This document shows, piece by piece, positions 27,186 to 35,802 of a stretch of 64,000 bases of DNA (the first letter of the stretch is position 1; every line of letters starts with the position of its first letter). The notes below the pieces were generated by a model. The model was not told the DNA's origin and searched no databases. It was given only the letters and a program-made list of their open reading frames with translations. Position numbers and translations under genes: made by a program. The stretch is from the NCBI GenBank assembly GCA_002631855.1, contig NTLF01000014.1, positions 361,951 to 425,950 on the forward strand, given 5' to 3'. The DNA comes from Zunongwangia sp. ESRF-bin46. Lineage in GTDB: Bacteria; Bacteroidota; Bacteroidia; Flavobacteriales; Flavobacteriaceae.

Positions 27186-27446
27186 ATGGTTAATAATTTT
27201 TTACTGAAAGAATTTGGTGATAGAATTCGTGGGTTAAGGAACAAGGAAGGTTTGAGTCAAGAACAACTTTCTTTTAAAACTGGCTTTCACAGAACTTATA
27301 TTGGGATGATTGAAAGGGGTGAGCGAAACATTTCACTTACAAATATGGCAGTATTTGCAAAAGTTTTCAATTTAACTATATCAAAGCTATTAGAATTTCC
27401 AGATTCAGAAAAGTTATTAATCCAGTATCAAATAAAAACAAGTTAA
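27186..27446 (+). CDS. XRE-type helix-turn-helix controller (C) protein
   Basis: An 86-residue protein that is almost only a helix-turn-helix domain: RIRGLRNKEGLSQEQLSFKT, GFHRTYIGMIERGERNISLTN, then LTISKLLEF. Size and sequence fit C proteins of restriction-modification systems, which bind C-boxes and delay nuclease expression until the DNA is methylated. The palindrome directly upstream is the expected binding site (autoregulation). It is followed after two bases by the nuclease candidate. Confidence 0.85.
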   Translation: MVNNFLLKEFGDRIRGLRNKEGLSQEQLSFKTGFHRTYIGMIERGERNISLTNMAVFAKVFNLTISKLLEFPDSEKLLIQYQIKTS

Positions 27447-27448
27447 TA

Positions 27449-27919
27449 ATGTCAAGAAAACACTCATTCATATTGACATTATCAAACAATGTGACAGAAA
27501 AGCAAGGAATAAACTATCTTATTGAAAAACAAACTGGTTTTTTCAAGATTGATAAGGATATGAAAAAAGAGCTTTTAGATAAAGTCAATATCCCATATAA
27601 TTATTTACAATCTTTTGACTTGATATATATACCAAAATTAAAAGGTGTCATATTTGAAAAAGACTTCATAGAAACCCATTTAGACGAAATAATTTTTGTT
27701 GAATTAAAAACCACAAAGAAATATCTTCCAGATAATCCAAAAGGTTTCTTTTTTGGTGCAACAGAAAATGAATTTAATTTTGGAGAATTATTAGGTGACA
27801 GCTTTAGGTTTTGTTTCGTTTGTTTAAATGAAAAGTCACCTTCTTATGCAATGTTAACTGTAAAAGAACTAGAAAAAATTATTAGGAATAAAAGAATTCA
27901 ATTTCAAATTAATTTATAG
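27449..27919 (+). CDS. putative PD-(D/E)xK restriction endonuclease
   Basis: A 156-residue protein with no clear named family. The middle region shows Asp57 (SFDLIYIP), then FVELKTT with Glu85 and Lys87, then FFFGATENEFNFGELLGDSFRFCFVCLN. The E-x-K strand followed by a helix and a final beta strand resembles the Mrr/DUF3883-type nuclease core. With the divergent methyltransferase and the preceding C gene it is best read as the restriction enzyme of a type II system. It is small for that role, and its end overlaps the convergent gene by 11 bases. Cognate site unknown. No stop or frameshift interrupts it. Confidence 0.55.
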   Translation: MSRKHSFILTLSNNVTEKQGINYLIEKQTGFFKIDKDMKKELLDKVNIPYNYLQSFDLIYIPKLKGVIFEKDFIETHLDEIIFVELKTTKKYLPDNPKGFFFGATENEFNFGELLGDSFRFCFVCLNEKSPSYAMLTVKELEKIIRNKRIQFQINL

Positions 27920-28148
27920 AAAGGTCTATTTCAAAATTTGATTTTTCAAACTCTTTTAATAGTTCAAAAGAAGAGTATTTATAATTATCATTAAATTCAA
28001 TTTTTTGGTTTATATCAAAAAAATAATACGCTTCATTTTTTTTGTACAATAACCAAGTAGTGTTTAATAATCCATTTCTTTTTGAAAGTTGAAACCCTAT
28101 ATGTTTTTTGCTAGTATTTAATTTTTCTACTATTTCTTGAATTTTCAT
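27909..28148 (-). CDS. unknown small protein of the restriction-modification island
   Basis: A 79-residue protein starting at the ATG at 28148 (MKIQEIVEKLN). A longer frame up to 28247 would run into the DUF6427 gene and is not favoured. The protein is predicted alpha/beta with several aromatic residues (WLLYKKNEAYYFFDI), no signal and no known motif. It converges on the nuclease gene and overlaps its 3' end by 11 bases. Base composition is AT-rich like the rest of the island. It could be an accessory factor, or unrelated. Confidence 0.5.
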   Translation of the reverse strand: MKIQEIVEKLNTSKKHIGFQLSKRNGLLNTTWLLYKKNEAYYFFDINQKIEFNDNYKYSSFELLKEFEKSNFEIDLSIN

Positions 28149-28204
28149 CGATTTTTTTGCGTTAGAGATAGATACATTTTTTTTGAATTTTACGTTAAAG
28201 TTAT

Positions 28205-29128
28205 TCAAATAAATAACAAGGCTACAGGCAACAAAACAATTAACCAAAGCAATCCTTCCTTAAAACGGAACTCTTGAATGTTCTCTATATAATTTGCTAC
28301 AATTACAGAAAGTGGAGCGATTATGAAAAATAGTTCAGATCCTGTTTTTTGAGGACTTAAAAGTGCTATAAAGACACACACAGCCAAGGTTACTAACAAC
28401 AGAATAGCATTTGGTTTTTCTTTTTTTGATAAAGATGCAATTTTAACAAGTCTAAAGGGCAACGACCAAACTAAAAAAGTACCCATAATGGCAGCTGGAA
28501 GTAATATTTTTATGTTGTTATATGCAGAAAAATCTAGACTAATGGATGGTATCCATTCCGTTATCCATAAAAATGAATCATCCATTAATAAATGAAATGA
28601 CACCGATAGTATGAATATGGCAATAAAGCCAATAAAAGGGATGATAAACAGCCTATGGTTAGTTTCAGGTTTTTGTACGATGGAGAAAAACAACAGTACA
28701 AAAAATAAAATACTCCAAAAATAAAACAATGCTGCAACGGTTATCCAAAGTGAAGCATCGAGTATTTTCCGCTCGGTATTTTTTTCCGAAGAAAGACTAG
28801 CTAACCTTCTAAAAGCCATTAACAAAAATACATTCGCAAACAAGATGTTTCTATCTAAAAAAATAACAGGCAAGGTGATCAAAAAGCAAGTAAACAGTAG
28901 TACGGTATAGGTATTTTTATAAGTAAGATCATTTTTACGAACTATAAAATCCAGCAAAAATATGGCAAAAATAGCCCAACCAATAAAAAAGAAATTAATA
29001 AGTAATTGTGACAAATTAAGCGCATTCTCAACTTGTACCAATGCGCCAAAAACATAGCCAAGAAAAATGACCGCACCGAAAATTACGAAATTAATAGGTT
29101 TAGATTTTCCGAAAAAGCTTGTAAGCAT
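28205..29128 (-). CDS. DUF6427 polytopic membrane protein
   Basis: A 307-residue inner membrane protein with about nine to ten hydrophobic segments and short loops. Its start (MLTSFFGKSKPINFVIFGAVI) matches the DUF6427 family of flavobacteria, of unknown function. It is divergent from the DUF6341 gene with only 39 bases between start codons, where a promoter for the plus gene sits. Confidence 0.82.
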   Translation of the reverse strand: MLTSFFGKSKPINFVIFGAVIFLGYVFGALVQVENALNLSQLLINFFFIGWAIFAIFLLDFIVRKNDLTYKNTYTVLLFTCFLITLPVIFLDRNILFANVFLLMAFRRLASLSSEKNTERKILDASLWITVAALFYFWSILFFVLLFFSIVQKPETNHRLFIIPFIGFIAIFILSVSFHLLMDDSFLWITEWIPSISLDFSAYNNIKILLPAAIMGTFLVWSLPFRLVKIASLSKKEKPNAILLLVTLAVCVFIALLSPQKTGSELFFIIAPLSVIVANYIENIQEFRFKEGLLWLIVLLPVALLFI

Positions 29129-29149
29129 AGCGGGTATTTTCTATTTTTG
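29119..29149 (+). promoter_or_regulatory. promoter of the DUF6341 gene
   Basis: TTG (29119-29121), a 20-base spacer and TATTTTTG (29142-29149) match the Bacteroidota consensus well. The ATG follows 18 bases later. The -33 element lies inside the divergent DUF6427 coding start. Confidence 0.65.
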
Positions 29150-29167
29150 TGGCATAAATATACAGAT

Positions 29168-29404
29168 ATGGAATTGAAAGATTTGTTTTACGGTATTCAA
29201 GATTTATTTGAAAACGTACTTTTTGTACCGTACCATGCGCTACGCAGCTTAGAATTGGACAGCTGGTGGTTAGCCAATATAGTGAGCTGGATGTTTATTA
29301 TCATTGGTTTTGTTGCCTTTTTCTACTGGATGAAGCAACTTAAAATATTTAATGATAATAACGAAGAGGATCGCTCATCCACTTCACATTCATATTTAGG
29401 ATAA
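29168..29404 (+). CDS. DUF6341 small membrane protein
   Basis: A 78-residue protein starting at 29168. Its core has one strong membrane helix (NIVSWMFIIIGFVAFFYWM) and a conserved N-terminal helix (LKDLFYGIQDLFENVLFVPYHALR). The family is sometimes mislabelled as uracil phosphoribosyltransferase. An upstream in-frame ATG at 29033 lies inside the divergent gene and was not chosen. Function unknown. Confidence 0.8.
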   Translation: MELKDLFYGIQDLFENVLFVPYHALRSLELDSWWLANIVSWMFIIIGFVAFFYWMKQLKIFNDNNEEDRSSTSHSYLG

Positions 29405-29408
29405 GGGT

Positions 29409-30680
29409 TTAATTTAAATCAAACCCAATATCTTTTCTAAAGTACATCCTGTCAAAAGATAGTTTTTCTATGTTTTGGTAGGATTTTTTTAGTGCCTTTT
29501 TGTAATCTTCATCTAAGGAAGTAATGGCAATAACTCTTCCGCCATTGGTAACAATTTTTCCATCTTTCACAGTTGTTCCTGCATGAAAAACAATGGAATC
29601 TTCTATGGCTTCAATTCCTGAAATTTCTTTTCCTTTTTCATAAGCTTCAGGATAACCGCCAGAAACTGTCATAACTGTAGTAGCGGCACGATTGTCTATT
29701 TCTAAGTCTATCGTGTTTAATTTTTGCTGAAAAGTTGCTTGTAATAATTTCCCTAAATCAGTTTTTATTCTTGGTAATACAACTTCGGTTTCGGGATCAC
29801 CCATACGAACGTTGTATTCAATAACATAAGGTTCATTATTCACTTTTATAAGGCCAATGAAGATGAAACCTTTATAATTTATTTCTTCCTTCTGAAGTCC
29901 TTCAACCGTAGGTTTTACAATTCGGTCTTCAATTTTTTGCATTAATTCTTCATCTGCAAATGGAACAGGCGAAATCGCACCCATCCCACCAGTGTTTAAG
30001 CCTTTGTCACCTTCACCAATGCGTTTGTAATCTTTGGCTGTTGGCAGAACCTTGTAGTTTTTTCCATCGGTCAATACAAATACACTTAGCTCAATACCGT
30101 CAAGGAATTCTTCAATAACCACTGTATTACTTGCATCACCAAACTTTCCGCTTAACATTTTTTCAAGTTCATTTTTAGCTTCTTCAATATCTTCCAATAT
30201 TAAAACGCCTTTTCCTGCGGCAAGTCCATCCGCTTTTAAAACATACGGTGGTTGTAGTGTCTCTAAAAACGCTTTTCCAGCTTCTAATGATTCTTTTGTA
30301 AAACTTTCATAAGCAGCTGTGGGAATATTATGCATCGCCATAAACTCCTTAGCACGTTCTTTACTCCCTTCTAATAAAGCACCTCTTTCTGAAGGACCAA
30401 TAAGCATCACGTCTTTTAAAGTTTCAGAAGCAGAAAAATAATCTGCAATTCCTTGTACCAAAGGATCTTCTGGTCCTACCACAACCATCTTAATATCGTG
30501 TTTTACAACCGCTTTTTCAATCGCATTAAAATCGGTTACTTTTAAATCCAGATTTTGCGCAATCGCTTCGGTACCGGCATTTCCGGGTGCTACAAACAAT
30601 GCATCGCACAGTTCGCTTTTTTTAAGTTGATACGCAAAAGTATGTTCTCGGCCACCAGAGCCTAATATCAAGATGTTCAT
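29409..30680 (-). CDS. purD: phosphoribosylamine--glycine ligase (GAR synthetase)
   Basis: A 423-residue ATP-grasp enzyme for the second step of purine synthesis, joining glycine to phosphoribosylamine. The N-terminal GSGGREHTFAY, the GPEDPLVQGIAD loop, the ATP lid KADGLAAGKGV and the metal site YNVRMGDPETEVVLPR are intact. The start is the ATG at 30680; an upstream TTG at 30704 was rejected. A TATTTTTG box at 30702-30709 gives a 21-base leader. It is divergent from the CapK-like gene by 59 bases. Confidence 0.97.
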   Translation of the reverse strand: MNILILGSGGREHTFAYQLKKSELCDALFVAPGNAGTEAIAQNLDLKVTDFNAIEKAVVKHDIKMVVVGPEDPLVQGIADYFSASETLKDVMLIGPSERGALLEGSKERAKEFMAMHNIPTAAYESFTKESLEAGKAFLETLQPPYVLKADGLAAGKGVLILEDIEEAKNELEKMLSGKFGDASNTVVIEEFLDGIELSVFVLTDGKNYKVLPTAKDYKRIGEGDKGLNTGGMGAISPVPFADEELMQKIEDRIVKPTVEGLQKEEINYKGFIFIGLIKVNNEPYVIEYNVRMGDPETEVVLPRIKTDLGKLLQATFQQKLNTIDLEIDNRAATTVMTVSGGYPEAYEKGKEISGIEAIEDSIVFHAGTTVKDGKIVTNGGRVIAITSLDEDYKKALKKSYQNIEKLSFDRMYFRKDIGFDLN

Positions 30681-30739
30681 AGGAAAGAATTTTTTCGACT
30701 TCAAAAATAATTGTTTGTAACTTGAAGCCCTAATTTTTT

Positions 30740-32053
30740 ATGTTGAATTTATTTGAAACTACATTACGGTTAAAGGGGTTTCCTATTCAGGAAGCAAAGA
30801 AACGGTTGCAAGAGATTCAACAGATTTCAGAAACCGATTACGAGGCCTATGTAAAGGATAGTCGACAAAAAGTATTTGAATATCATCTGCGAGAAAACTC
30901 TTTTTATCAGTCTTTTATTGATGGCAAGGCGATTAAAAATTGGGAAGATATCCCTGTTTTAACCAAAAGAAATCTGCAAATTCCTTTAAAGCAGCGGCTT
31001 TCTAACGGTTTTTCAAAGAAAAATACTTATACAAGTAAAACCTCGGGGTCTAGCGGAACACCTTTGTTTTATGCAAAGGACAAACTTTGTCATGCTCTTA
31101 CATGGGCGGTAATTATCAATCGCTTTGGATGGCATGGTATTGATCTTGACTCATCATATCAAGCTCGTTTTTACGGAATTCCGTTGGACTTTAAGGGCTA
31201 TCAAAAAGAACGGTTAAAAGATAAGTTAAGCAACCGGTACCGGTTTCCTATTTTTGATCTTTCCGAAGAAAAGTTAGAAGAGTTTTTATCTGTTTTCCAA
31301 AGAAAAAAATTTGATTACATCAATGGTCACACTAGTTCTATTGTGTTGTTTGCGAAATATCTTCAGAAAAAGAACTTGATACTAAAATCTGTTTGCCAAA
31401 CCCTAAAAACATGTATTGTCACTAGCGAAATGCTTTATGAGAGTGATAAAAAGCTTTTAGAAGAACAGTTGGGAGTTCCTATTGTAAATGAATACGGTGC
31501 GAGCGAGCTTGATTTATTGGCTTTTACCAGTGCTGAAGATGAGTTTCAGATAAACAATGAAACACTTTTTATTGAAATTTTAGACGAAAATAACCAACCT
31601 GTTGAAAAAGGAAAATCCGGTCGTATTGTTGTTACCTCGCTTTACAACAAAGCCCATCCATTTATACGGTATGATGTTGGGGATTTAGGGGTACTGGATG
31701 AAACCTCTACTTTTAAAAAGCCTGTCTTAAAGCAATTGATAGGTCGATCTAATGATAATGCTGTTTTAAAAGAAGGAAAAACCGTCCCAGGACATACTTT
31801 TTATTATGTGACAAAAAGTGTAATTGAAGAAGATGGAAATGTAAAAGAGTTTGTAGTAGAGCAAACCGCCTTAGATGCTTTTACAATTATATATGTTGCA
31901 GAAAAAGAACTAACGGCAGGTAACATAAAAAACATTGAGAAAGCATTATCAAAATACGTTGAGAGTAACCTCAACATTACATACAAACACGTGACATTAT
32001 TAAAACGAAACCAAAGCGGAAAATTAAAACAGTTTGTTTCAAAACTTAGTTGA
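30740..32053 (+). CDS. CapK/PaaK-like adenylate-forming enzyme of polysaccharide locus
   Basis: A 437-residue protein of the phenylacetate-CoA ligase/coenzyme F390 synthetase family. Visible motifs are the AMP-binding loop TSGSSGTPLFYAKD, NEYGASELD and RYDVGDLGVLDE. Capsule and exopolysaccharide loci often carry such a gene (CapK), with the acyl or sugar-acid substrate unknown. It leads the plus-strand set followed by wecB and a GT4, and ends about 160 bases before wecB. Activating an acid for transfer onto the glycan is inference. Confidence 0.8.
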   Translation: MLNLFETTLRLKGFPIQEAKKRLQEIQQISETDYEAYVKDSRQKVFEYHLRENSFYQSFIDGKAIKNWEDIPVLTKRNLQIPLKQRLSNGFSKKNTYTSKTSGSSGTPLFYAKDKLCHALTWAVIINRFGWHGIDLDSSYQARFYGIPLDFKGYQKERLKDKLSNRYRFPIFDLSEEKLEEFLSVFQRKKFDYINGHTSSIVLFAKYLQKKNLILKSVCQTLKTCIVTSEMLYESDKKLLEEQLGVPIVNEYGASELDLLAFTSAEDEFQINNETLFIEILDENNQPVEKGKSGRIVVTSLYNKAHPFIRYDVGDLGVLDETSTFKKPVLKQLIGRSNDNAVLKEGKTVPGHTFYYVTKSVIEEDGNVKEFVVEQTALDAFTIIYVAEKELTAGNIKNIEKALSKYVESNLNITYKHVTLLKRNQSGKLKQFVSKLS

Positions 32054-32129
32054 AAGGTTTTCTTTTAAGTACAATAGGCGAAAAAGTTATTTGTATTTTT
32101 GAATAGCGTATTTACAAACACATTATGAA

Positions 32130-32216
32130 ATGGCCACTGAAAAATTTACAACCCAATTGACTATAGATAATCAGGACATTCTATCTTCATATTTCTCAAA
32201 TATTTTATACGGATGA
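32130..32216 (+). CDS. possible 28-residue leader ORF overlapping wecB
   Basis: An ATG frame of 28 residues (MATEKFTTQLTIDNQ at its start) ends in TGA that shares ATGA with the wecB start. The overlap suggests translational coupling. A TATTTTTG box is at 32094-32101, about 28 bases upstream. No homologue is recognised and chance is not excluded. Confidence 0.3.
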   Translation: MATEKFTTQLTIDNQDILSSYFSNILYG

Positions 32217-33295
32217 AAATAACCATCGTTGCGGGCGCTCGTCCCAATTTCATGAAAATTGCCCCAATAATCCATGCCATTGAAAAAAAGGAAGGAATAG
32301 AGCATAGGCTTGTACATACGGGACAGCATTACAATAAAAACCTGAGCGAAACTTTTTTTAACGAATTAAGCATCCCAAAACCTGCTGTAAACCTAAATGT
32401 AAAGAGTGGTTCGCAAGCCACCCAAACTGCAGCAATTATGGTTGCTTTTGAAAAAGAACTGGAAGAAAACAAAACAGACCTTGTACTAGTAGTAGGTGAC
32501 GTTACGTCGACTATGGCCTGCGCCATTGTGGCTAAAAAAGCCCACGTAAAAGTTGCCCACATTGAAGCGGGTATACGCTCTGGTGACCTTAACATGCCCG
32601 AAGAGATAAACAGAATGGTTACAGATAGTATTACCGACTATTTTTTTACAACATCAGAAACTGCCAATAGCAACTTATTAAACGCAGGTATTCCTGAAAA
32701 ACGGATTTTTTTTGTGGGAAATGTTATGATAGATACACTTAAAAAAAACCTGCCCAATCTTAAAAAACCTGTTTTTTGGGATAATCTAAAGCTTGAAGAA
32801 AAGCAATATTATGTTTTAACATTACATAGACCTTCTAATGTAGATGCTATGGAATCTTTTTCAGATTTATTAAAAGAGATCGTTTCGCAATCAGAGGGAA
32901 TGCCCATCATTTTTCCAGTACATCCCCGCACACAAGCTATATTAGACAAAGCAAACCTTAATTTTCCAAACCTACACTATGTAGAGCCACAAGGATATTT
33001 ATCATTCATTTACCTTGTAAAACATGCCAAAGCTGTATTGACAGATTCAGGTGGGATAACAGAAGAAGCTTCGGTCTTAAATGTTCCCTGCTTGACGTTT
33101 AGGAATTCAACAGAGCGCCCTGAAACCTGTGAATTAGGCACAAACCGTCTAGTTGAAAATAGCGTTAAAAAAATAAATGATGCTTTTCAAGATTTAAAAA
33201 ATGGGGAATGGCCAGCCTATAAAACCATTCCTAAATGGGATGGGCATGCAGCTGAACGGATAGTAGCTATTATTGCAAATCTATATGAGTGCTAA
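32213..33295 (+). CDS. wecB: UDP-N-acetylglucosamine 2-epimerase (non-hydrolysing)
   Basis: A 360-residue cytosolic enzyme that interconverts UDP-GlcNAc and UDP-ManNAc. The GT-B fold motifs are clear: VAGARPNFMKIAPII, HIEAGIRSGDLNMPEEINR, FPVHPRTQ, and LTDSGGITEEASVL with the catalytic Glu region. Full length. It supplies a ManNAc-type sugar to the surface glycan. Its stop is overlapped by the next gene (start at 33285). Confidence 0.95.
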   Translation: MKITIVAGARPNFMKIAPIIHAIEKKEGIEHRLVHTGQHYNKNLSETFFNELSIPKPAVNLNVKSGSQATQTAAIMVAFEKELEENKTDLVLVVGDVTSTMACAIVAKKAHVKVAHIEAGIRSGDLNMPEEINRMVTDSITDYFFTTSETANSNLLNAGIPEKRIFFVGNVMIDTLKKNLPNLKKPVFWDNLKLEEKQYYVLTLHRPSNVDAMESFSDLLKEIVSQSEGMPIIFPVHPRTQAILDKANLNFPNLHYVEPQGYLSFIYLVKHAKAVLTDSGGITEEASVLNVPCLTFRNSTERPETCELGTNRLVENSVKKINDAFQDLKNGEWPAYKTIPKWDGHAAERIVAIIANLYEC

Positions 33296-34448
33296 AGAAA
33301 TTTTATTAGTAACCAATTACTTTCCTCCTGAAAAGGGAGCTGCGTCCAACCGTATGTATTCTTTGGCAAAGGCTTTACAGGATTCGGGATTTATAGTTCA
33401 TATTGTTTGTCCTAAGCCCAATTACCCCACAGGACAAATTTTTGAAGGGTATAAGGACGGTTTTTATAAGAAGACGACAGAAGACAATTTAATAACGCAT
33501 CGCTTATGGCTCTGGGCGAGTAATTCTTCAAACAAGTTTTTGCGTTTACTTTCTATGCTTTCGTTTTCCTTTAGTTTGTCGCTTTTTTTTCTTTTCAGAA
33601 AGAATCCTAAAACTATTTTTATCCAATATTCTCCTGTATTTGTAGGCTTTACCGCTGTATTTTGGTCTTGGTTATTTAGAAAGAAAAGAATTTTAAACGT
33701 GTCCGACCTTTGGCCGTTAGCAGGATTGGAAATGGGCTTGCTACAAAAGGGGCTTTATTATTCAATTTTAGAGAGAATGGAGCGGTTTTGCTACCGAAAA
33801 TCAAGCTTGATCGTAGGGCAATCTGAAGAAATTCTTTCGCATGTTAATGAACATTGTAAAACCCCAACTTTTTTATACCGAAACATCCCAGACTTTATCC
33901 CTCCTACAATCATGAAAAAGCCTATTGAGAAACCAATTAAACTCGTGTATGCTGGTTTATTGGGGTTAGCACAAGGATTGGCTGAAATATGCCATAAATT
34001 AAAACTGCCCGATAACATTGAACTTCATATTTATGGCAGTGGTCCCGAAGCAGGTATCATTTCAGATATAAAGAAGAAAAATATTATTTATCATGGTGAA
34101 GTAGACCGAAATGAACTGCACGAGGCATTACAGCAATATGACATTGCTTTTATTCCTTTAACCAACAGGATTTATGGTTCGGTACCTTCAAAAATATTTG
34201 AATATACACGTTTGGGGCTTCCTGTAGCTTATTTTGCTGGTGGGGAAGGTGGGTATCTTGTTGAAAAACATCAGTTAGGATGGAACATTCCCGTTTCAAA
34301 TTTTGATGCCCTTCAAGATTTTATTATTAGTTTAGATGTTGAAAAGGTGCGTAATTTTCCTAAAGAGGATGTAATGAGAAATGCAATAAAGACCTTTAAT
34401 TTTAAAGAACAGTTTAAAGCGTTTCACAAAGAAATTAATAATCTTTAA
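33285..34448 (+). CDS. GT4 glycosyltransferase (WbuB-like)
   Basis: A 387-residue GT-B glycosyltransferase starting at the ATG at 33285, which overlaps the wecB stop. It has the N-terminal LVTNYFPPEKGAASNRMYSLA, a C-terminal donor-site region (GSVPSKIFEYTRLGLPVAYF), and the layout of WbuB enzymes that use GlcNAc/FucNAc-type donors. Its stop overlaps the convergent phosphoglycosyltransferase stop by 4 bases, so the two operons meet here. Confidence 0.9.
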   Translation: MSAKEILLVTNYFPPEKGAASNRMYSLAKALQDSGFIVHIVCPKPNYPTGQIFEGYKDGFYKKTTEDNLITHRLWLWASNSSNKFLRLLSMLSFSFSLSLFFLFRKNPKTIFIQYSPVFVGFTAVFWSWLFRKKRILNVSDLWPLAGLEMGLLQKGLYYSILERMERFCYRKSSLIVGQSEEILSHVNEHCKTPTFLYRNIPDFIPPTIMKKPIEKPIKLVYAGLLGLAQGLAEICHKLKLPDNIELHIYGSGPEAGIISDIKKKNIIYHGEVDRNELHEALQQYDIAFIPLTNRIYGSVPSKIFEYTRLGLPVAYFAGGEGGYLVEKHQLGWNIPVSNFDALQDFIISLDVEKVRNFPKEDVMRNAIKTFNFKEQFKAFHKEINNL

Positions 34449-35800
34449 TATGCTTTTTTATCACCTTTAATTGCATTGTAGACCGTTTGGAACACAATTT
34501 TAATATCTAAGAACAACGACCAATTTTCAAGATAAAATATATCATATTTTACCCGGTTTATAATATCGTTTTCGTTTTCCACCTCACCCCGGTATCCACT
34601 TACCTGGGCTAAACCTGTAATGCCTGGTTTTATAAAGTGACGCACCATAAATTTATCAATACGCCCGGCATACATATGGGTATGACTGACCATGTGAGGG
34701 CGTGGTCCAACAACGGACATTTCGCCTTTGAGCACATTGATAAACTGTGGCATTTCGTCTATACTAGTTTTACGTAGAATACGTCCTATCCAGGTGACCC
34801 GTTTATCCCCTTTTTTAATTTGGTGAAGGTGCGCCATCGGGTTTGGCTTCATAGACCTAAATTTATAGCAGAAAAATTCCTCGTAGTCTAATCCGTTTCG
34901 TTTCTGCTTGAAAAACACTGGTCCTTTTGATCCTAACTTGATAAAAATGGCCAAAATTGGTGTTAACCATGATAAAACCCCTACAATTATAAAAATAGAT
35001 AGAATTATATCAAATCCTCTTTTAATGAATTGATTAAACGGTTCATCAATAGGGATTTTCCGTAAAGACAAAATAGGTAACACCCCGTAATAACTAAAGT
35101 CTAGTTTTTTACTGTAAATTTCCTTGTTGTCTGGAAGGAATTTGAGTGTTTTAAGGTTGTTATCGACATAATCAATCAGTTGAATAAGCTCCTTATTGTT
35201 CAGCTCGGCCACTGATGAATATATTTCTTCTACATTATTATCGGTAATATAATCTATACACTCTTCAATAGATACCTTTTGGGGGCCTTTTAAGTTGAAT
35301 GTTTTGTCAAGTTGGTACCCATACTCAGGATTATCTGAAAAGAATTTGCGCAACTGATCCGTTTTTTTGTTTAGACCAATAATTACAACTTTTCTATGGT
35401 TACCCCCTGTTAATACTCTATACTTTTTGAGTAAGAAATATATTGCAAACTTTACTGCGGTTATGCAACCAAATACTAAAAGAACATAATAAATTACCGA
35501 AATAGCACTTGTGCTTTCGGCACTGAAAATTCCGAAATATGCGAAGACAATTAAAAAAAAGATAATAAATTGTTTTCCAAGCAACGACATTATTTTTGCT
35601 ACGTGGGTAAAGCGATATATTTCGTAAAAACTGGATTTTAAGGAAAGTATTACCCAGCCTAGCGTTACAAATGCTATGTAGTTTATGATTTCATACGTTT
35701 CAGTAAAGAAGTATAAAGCCCATAGATGAATGATCAAAAGATCAATCACGTAGGTTATTGGCCTTAAATAGCCTGAATATCTTCCACTTTTAAAAATCAT
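34445..35800 (-). CDS. initiating polyprenyl-phosphate sugar-phosphate transferase (WcaJ/WbaP family)
   Basis: A 451-residue membrane enzyme that puts the first sugar-1-phosphate on undecaprenyl phosphate. Four to five N-terminal membrane helices are followed by a Rossmann-like region (VVIIGLNKKTD) and the C-terminal catalytic core: KRGFDIILSIFIIVGVLSW membrane hairpin, PVFFKQKRNGLDYEEFFCYKFRSM, DEMPQFINVLKGEMSVVGPRPH, KPGITGLAQVSGYRGE. It is the last gene of the minus-strand run and 3 bases from the UDP-xylose synthase. The sugar may be glucose, inferred from related enzymes. Confidence 0.93.
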   Translation of the reverse strand: MIFKSGRYSGYLRPITYVIDLLIIHLWALYFFTETYEIINYIAFVTLGWVILSLKSSFYEIYRFTHVAKIMSLLGKQFIIFFLIVFAYFGIFSAESTSAISVIYYVLLVFGCITAVKFAIYFLLKKYRVLTGGNHRKVVIIGLNKKTDQLRKFFSDNPEYGYQLDKTFNLKGPQKVSIEECIDYITDNNVEEIYSSVAELNNKELIQLIDYVDNNLKTLKFLPDNKEIYSKKLDFSYYGVLPILSLRKIPIDEPFNQFIKRGFDIILSIFIIVGVLSWLTPILAIFIKLGSKGPVFFKQKRNGLDYEEFFCYKFRSMKPNPMAHLHQIKKGDKRVTWIGRILRKTSIDEMPQFINVLKGEMSVVGPRPHMVSHTHMYAGRIDKFMVRHFIKPGITGLAQVSGYRGEVENENDIINRVKYDIFYLENWSLFLDIKIVFQTVYNAIKGDKKAY

Positions 35801-35802
35801 TC

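Noticed and set aside
28149-28247. Longer start for the unknown 79-residue gene
   Set aside because: The extra N terminus overlaps the DUF6427 coding end and reads as its shadow (MVNCFVACSL); the ATG at 28148 is a better start.
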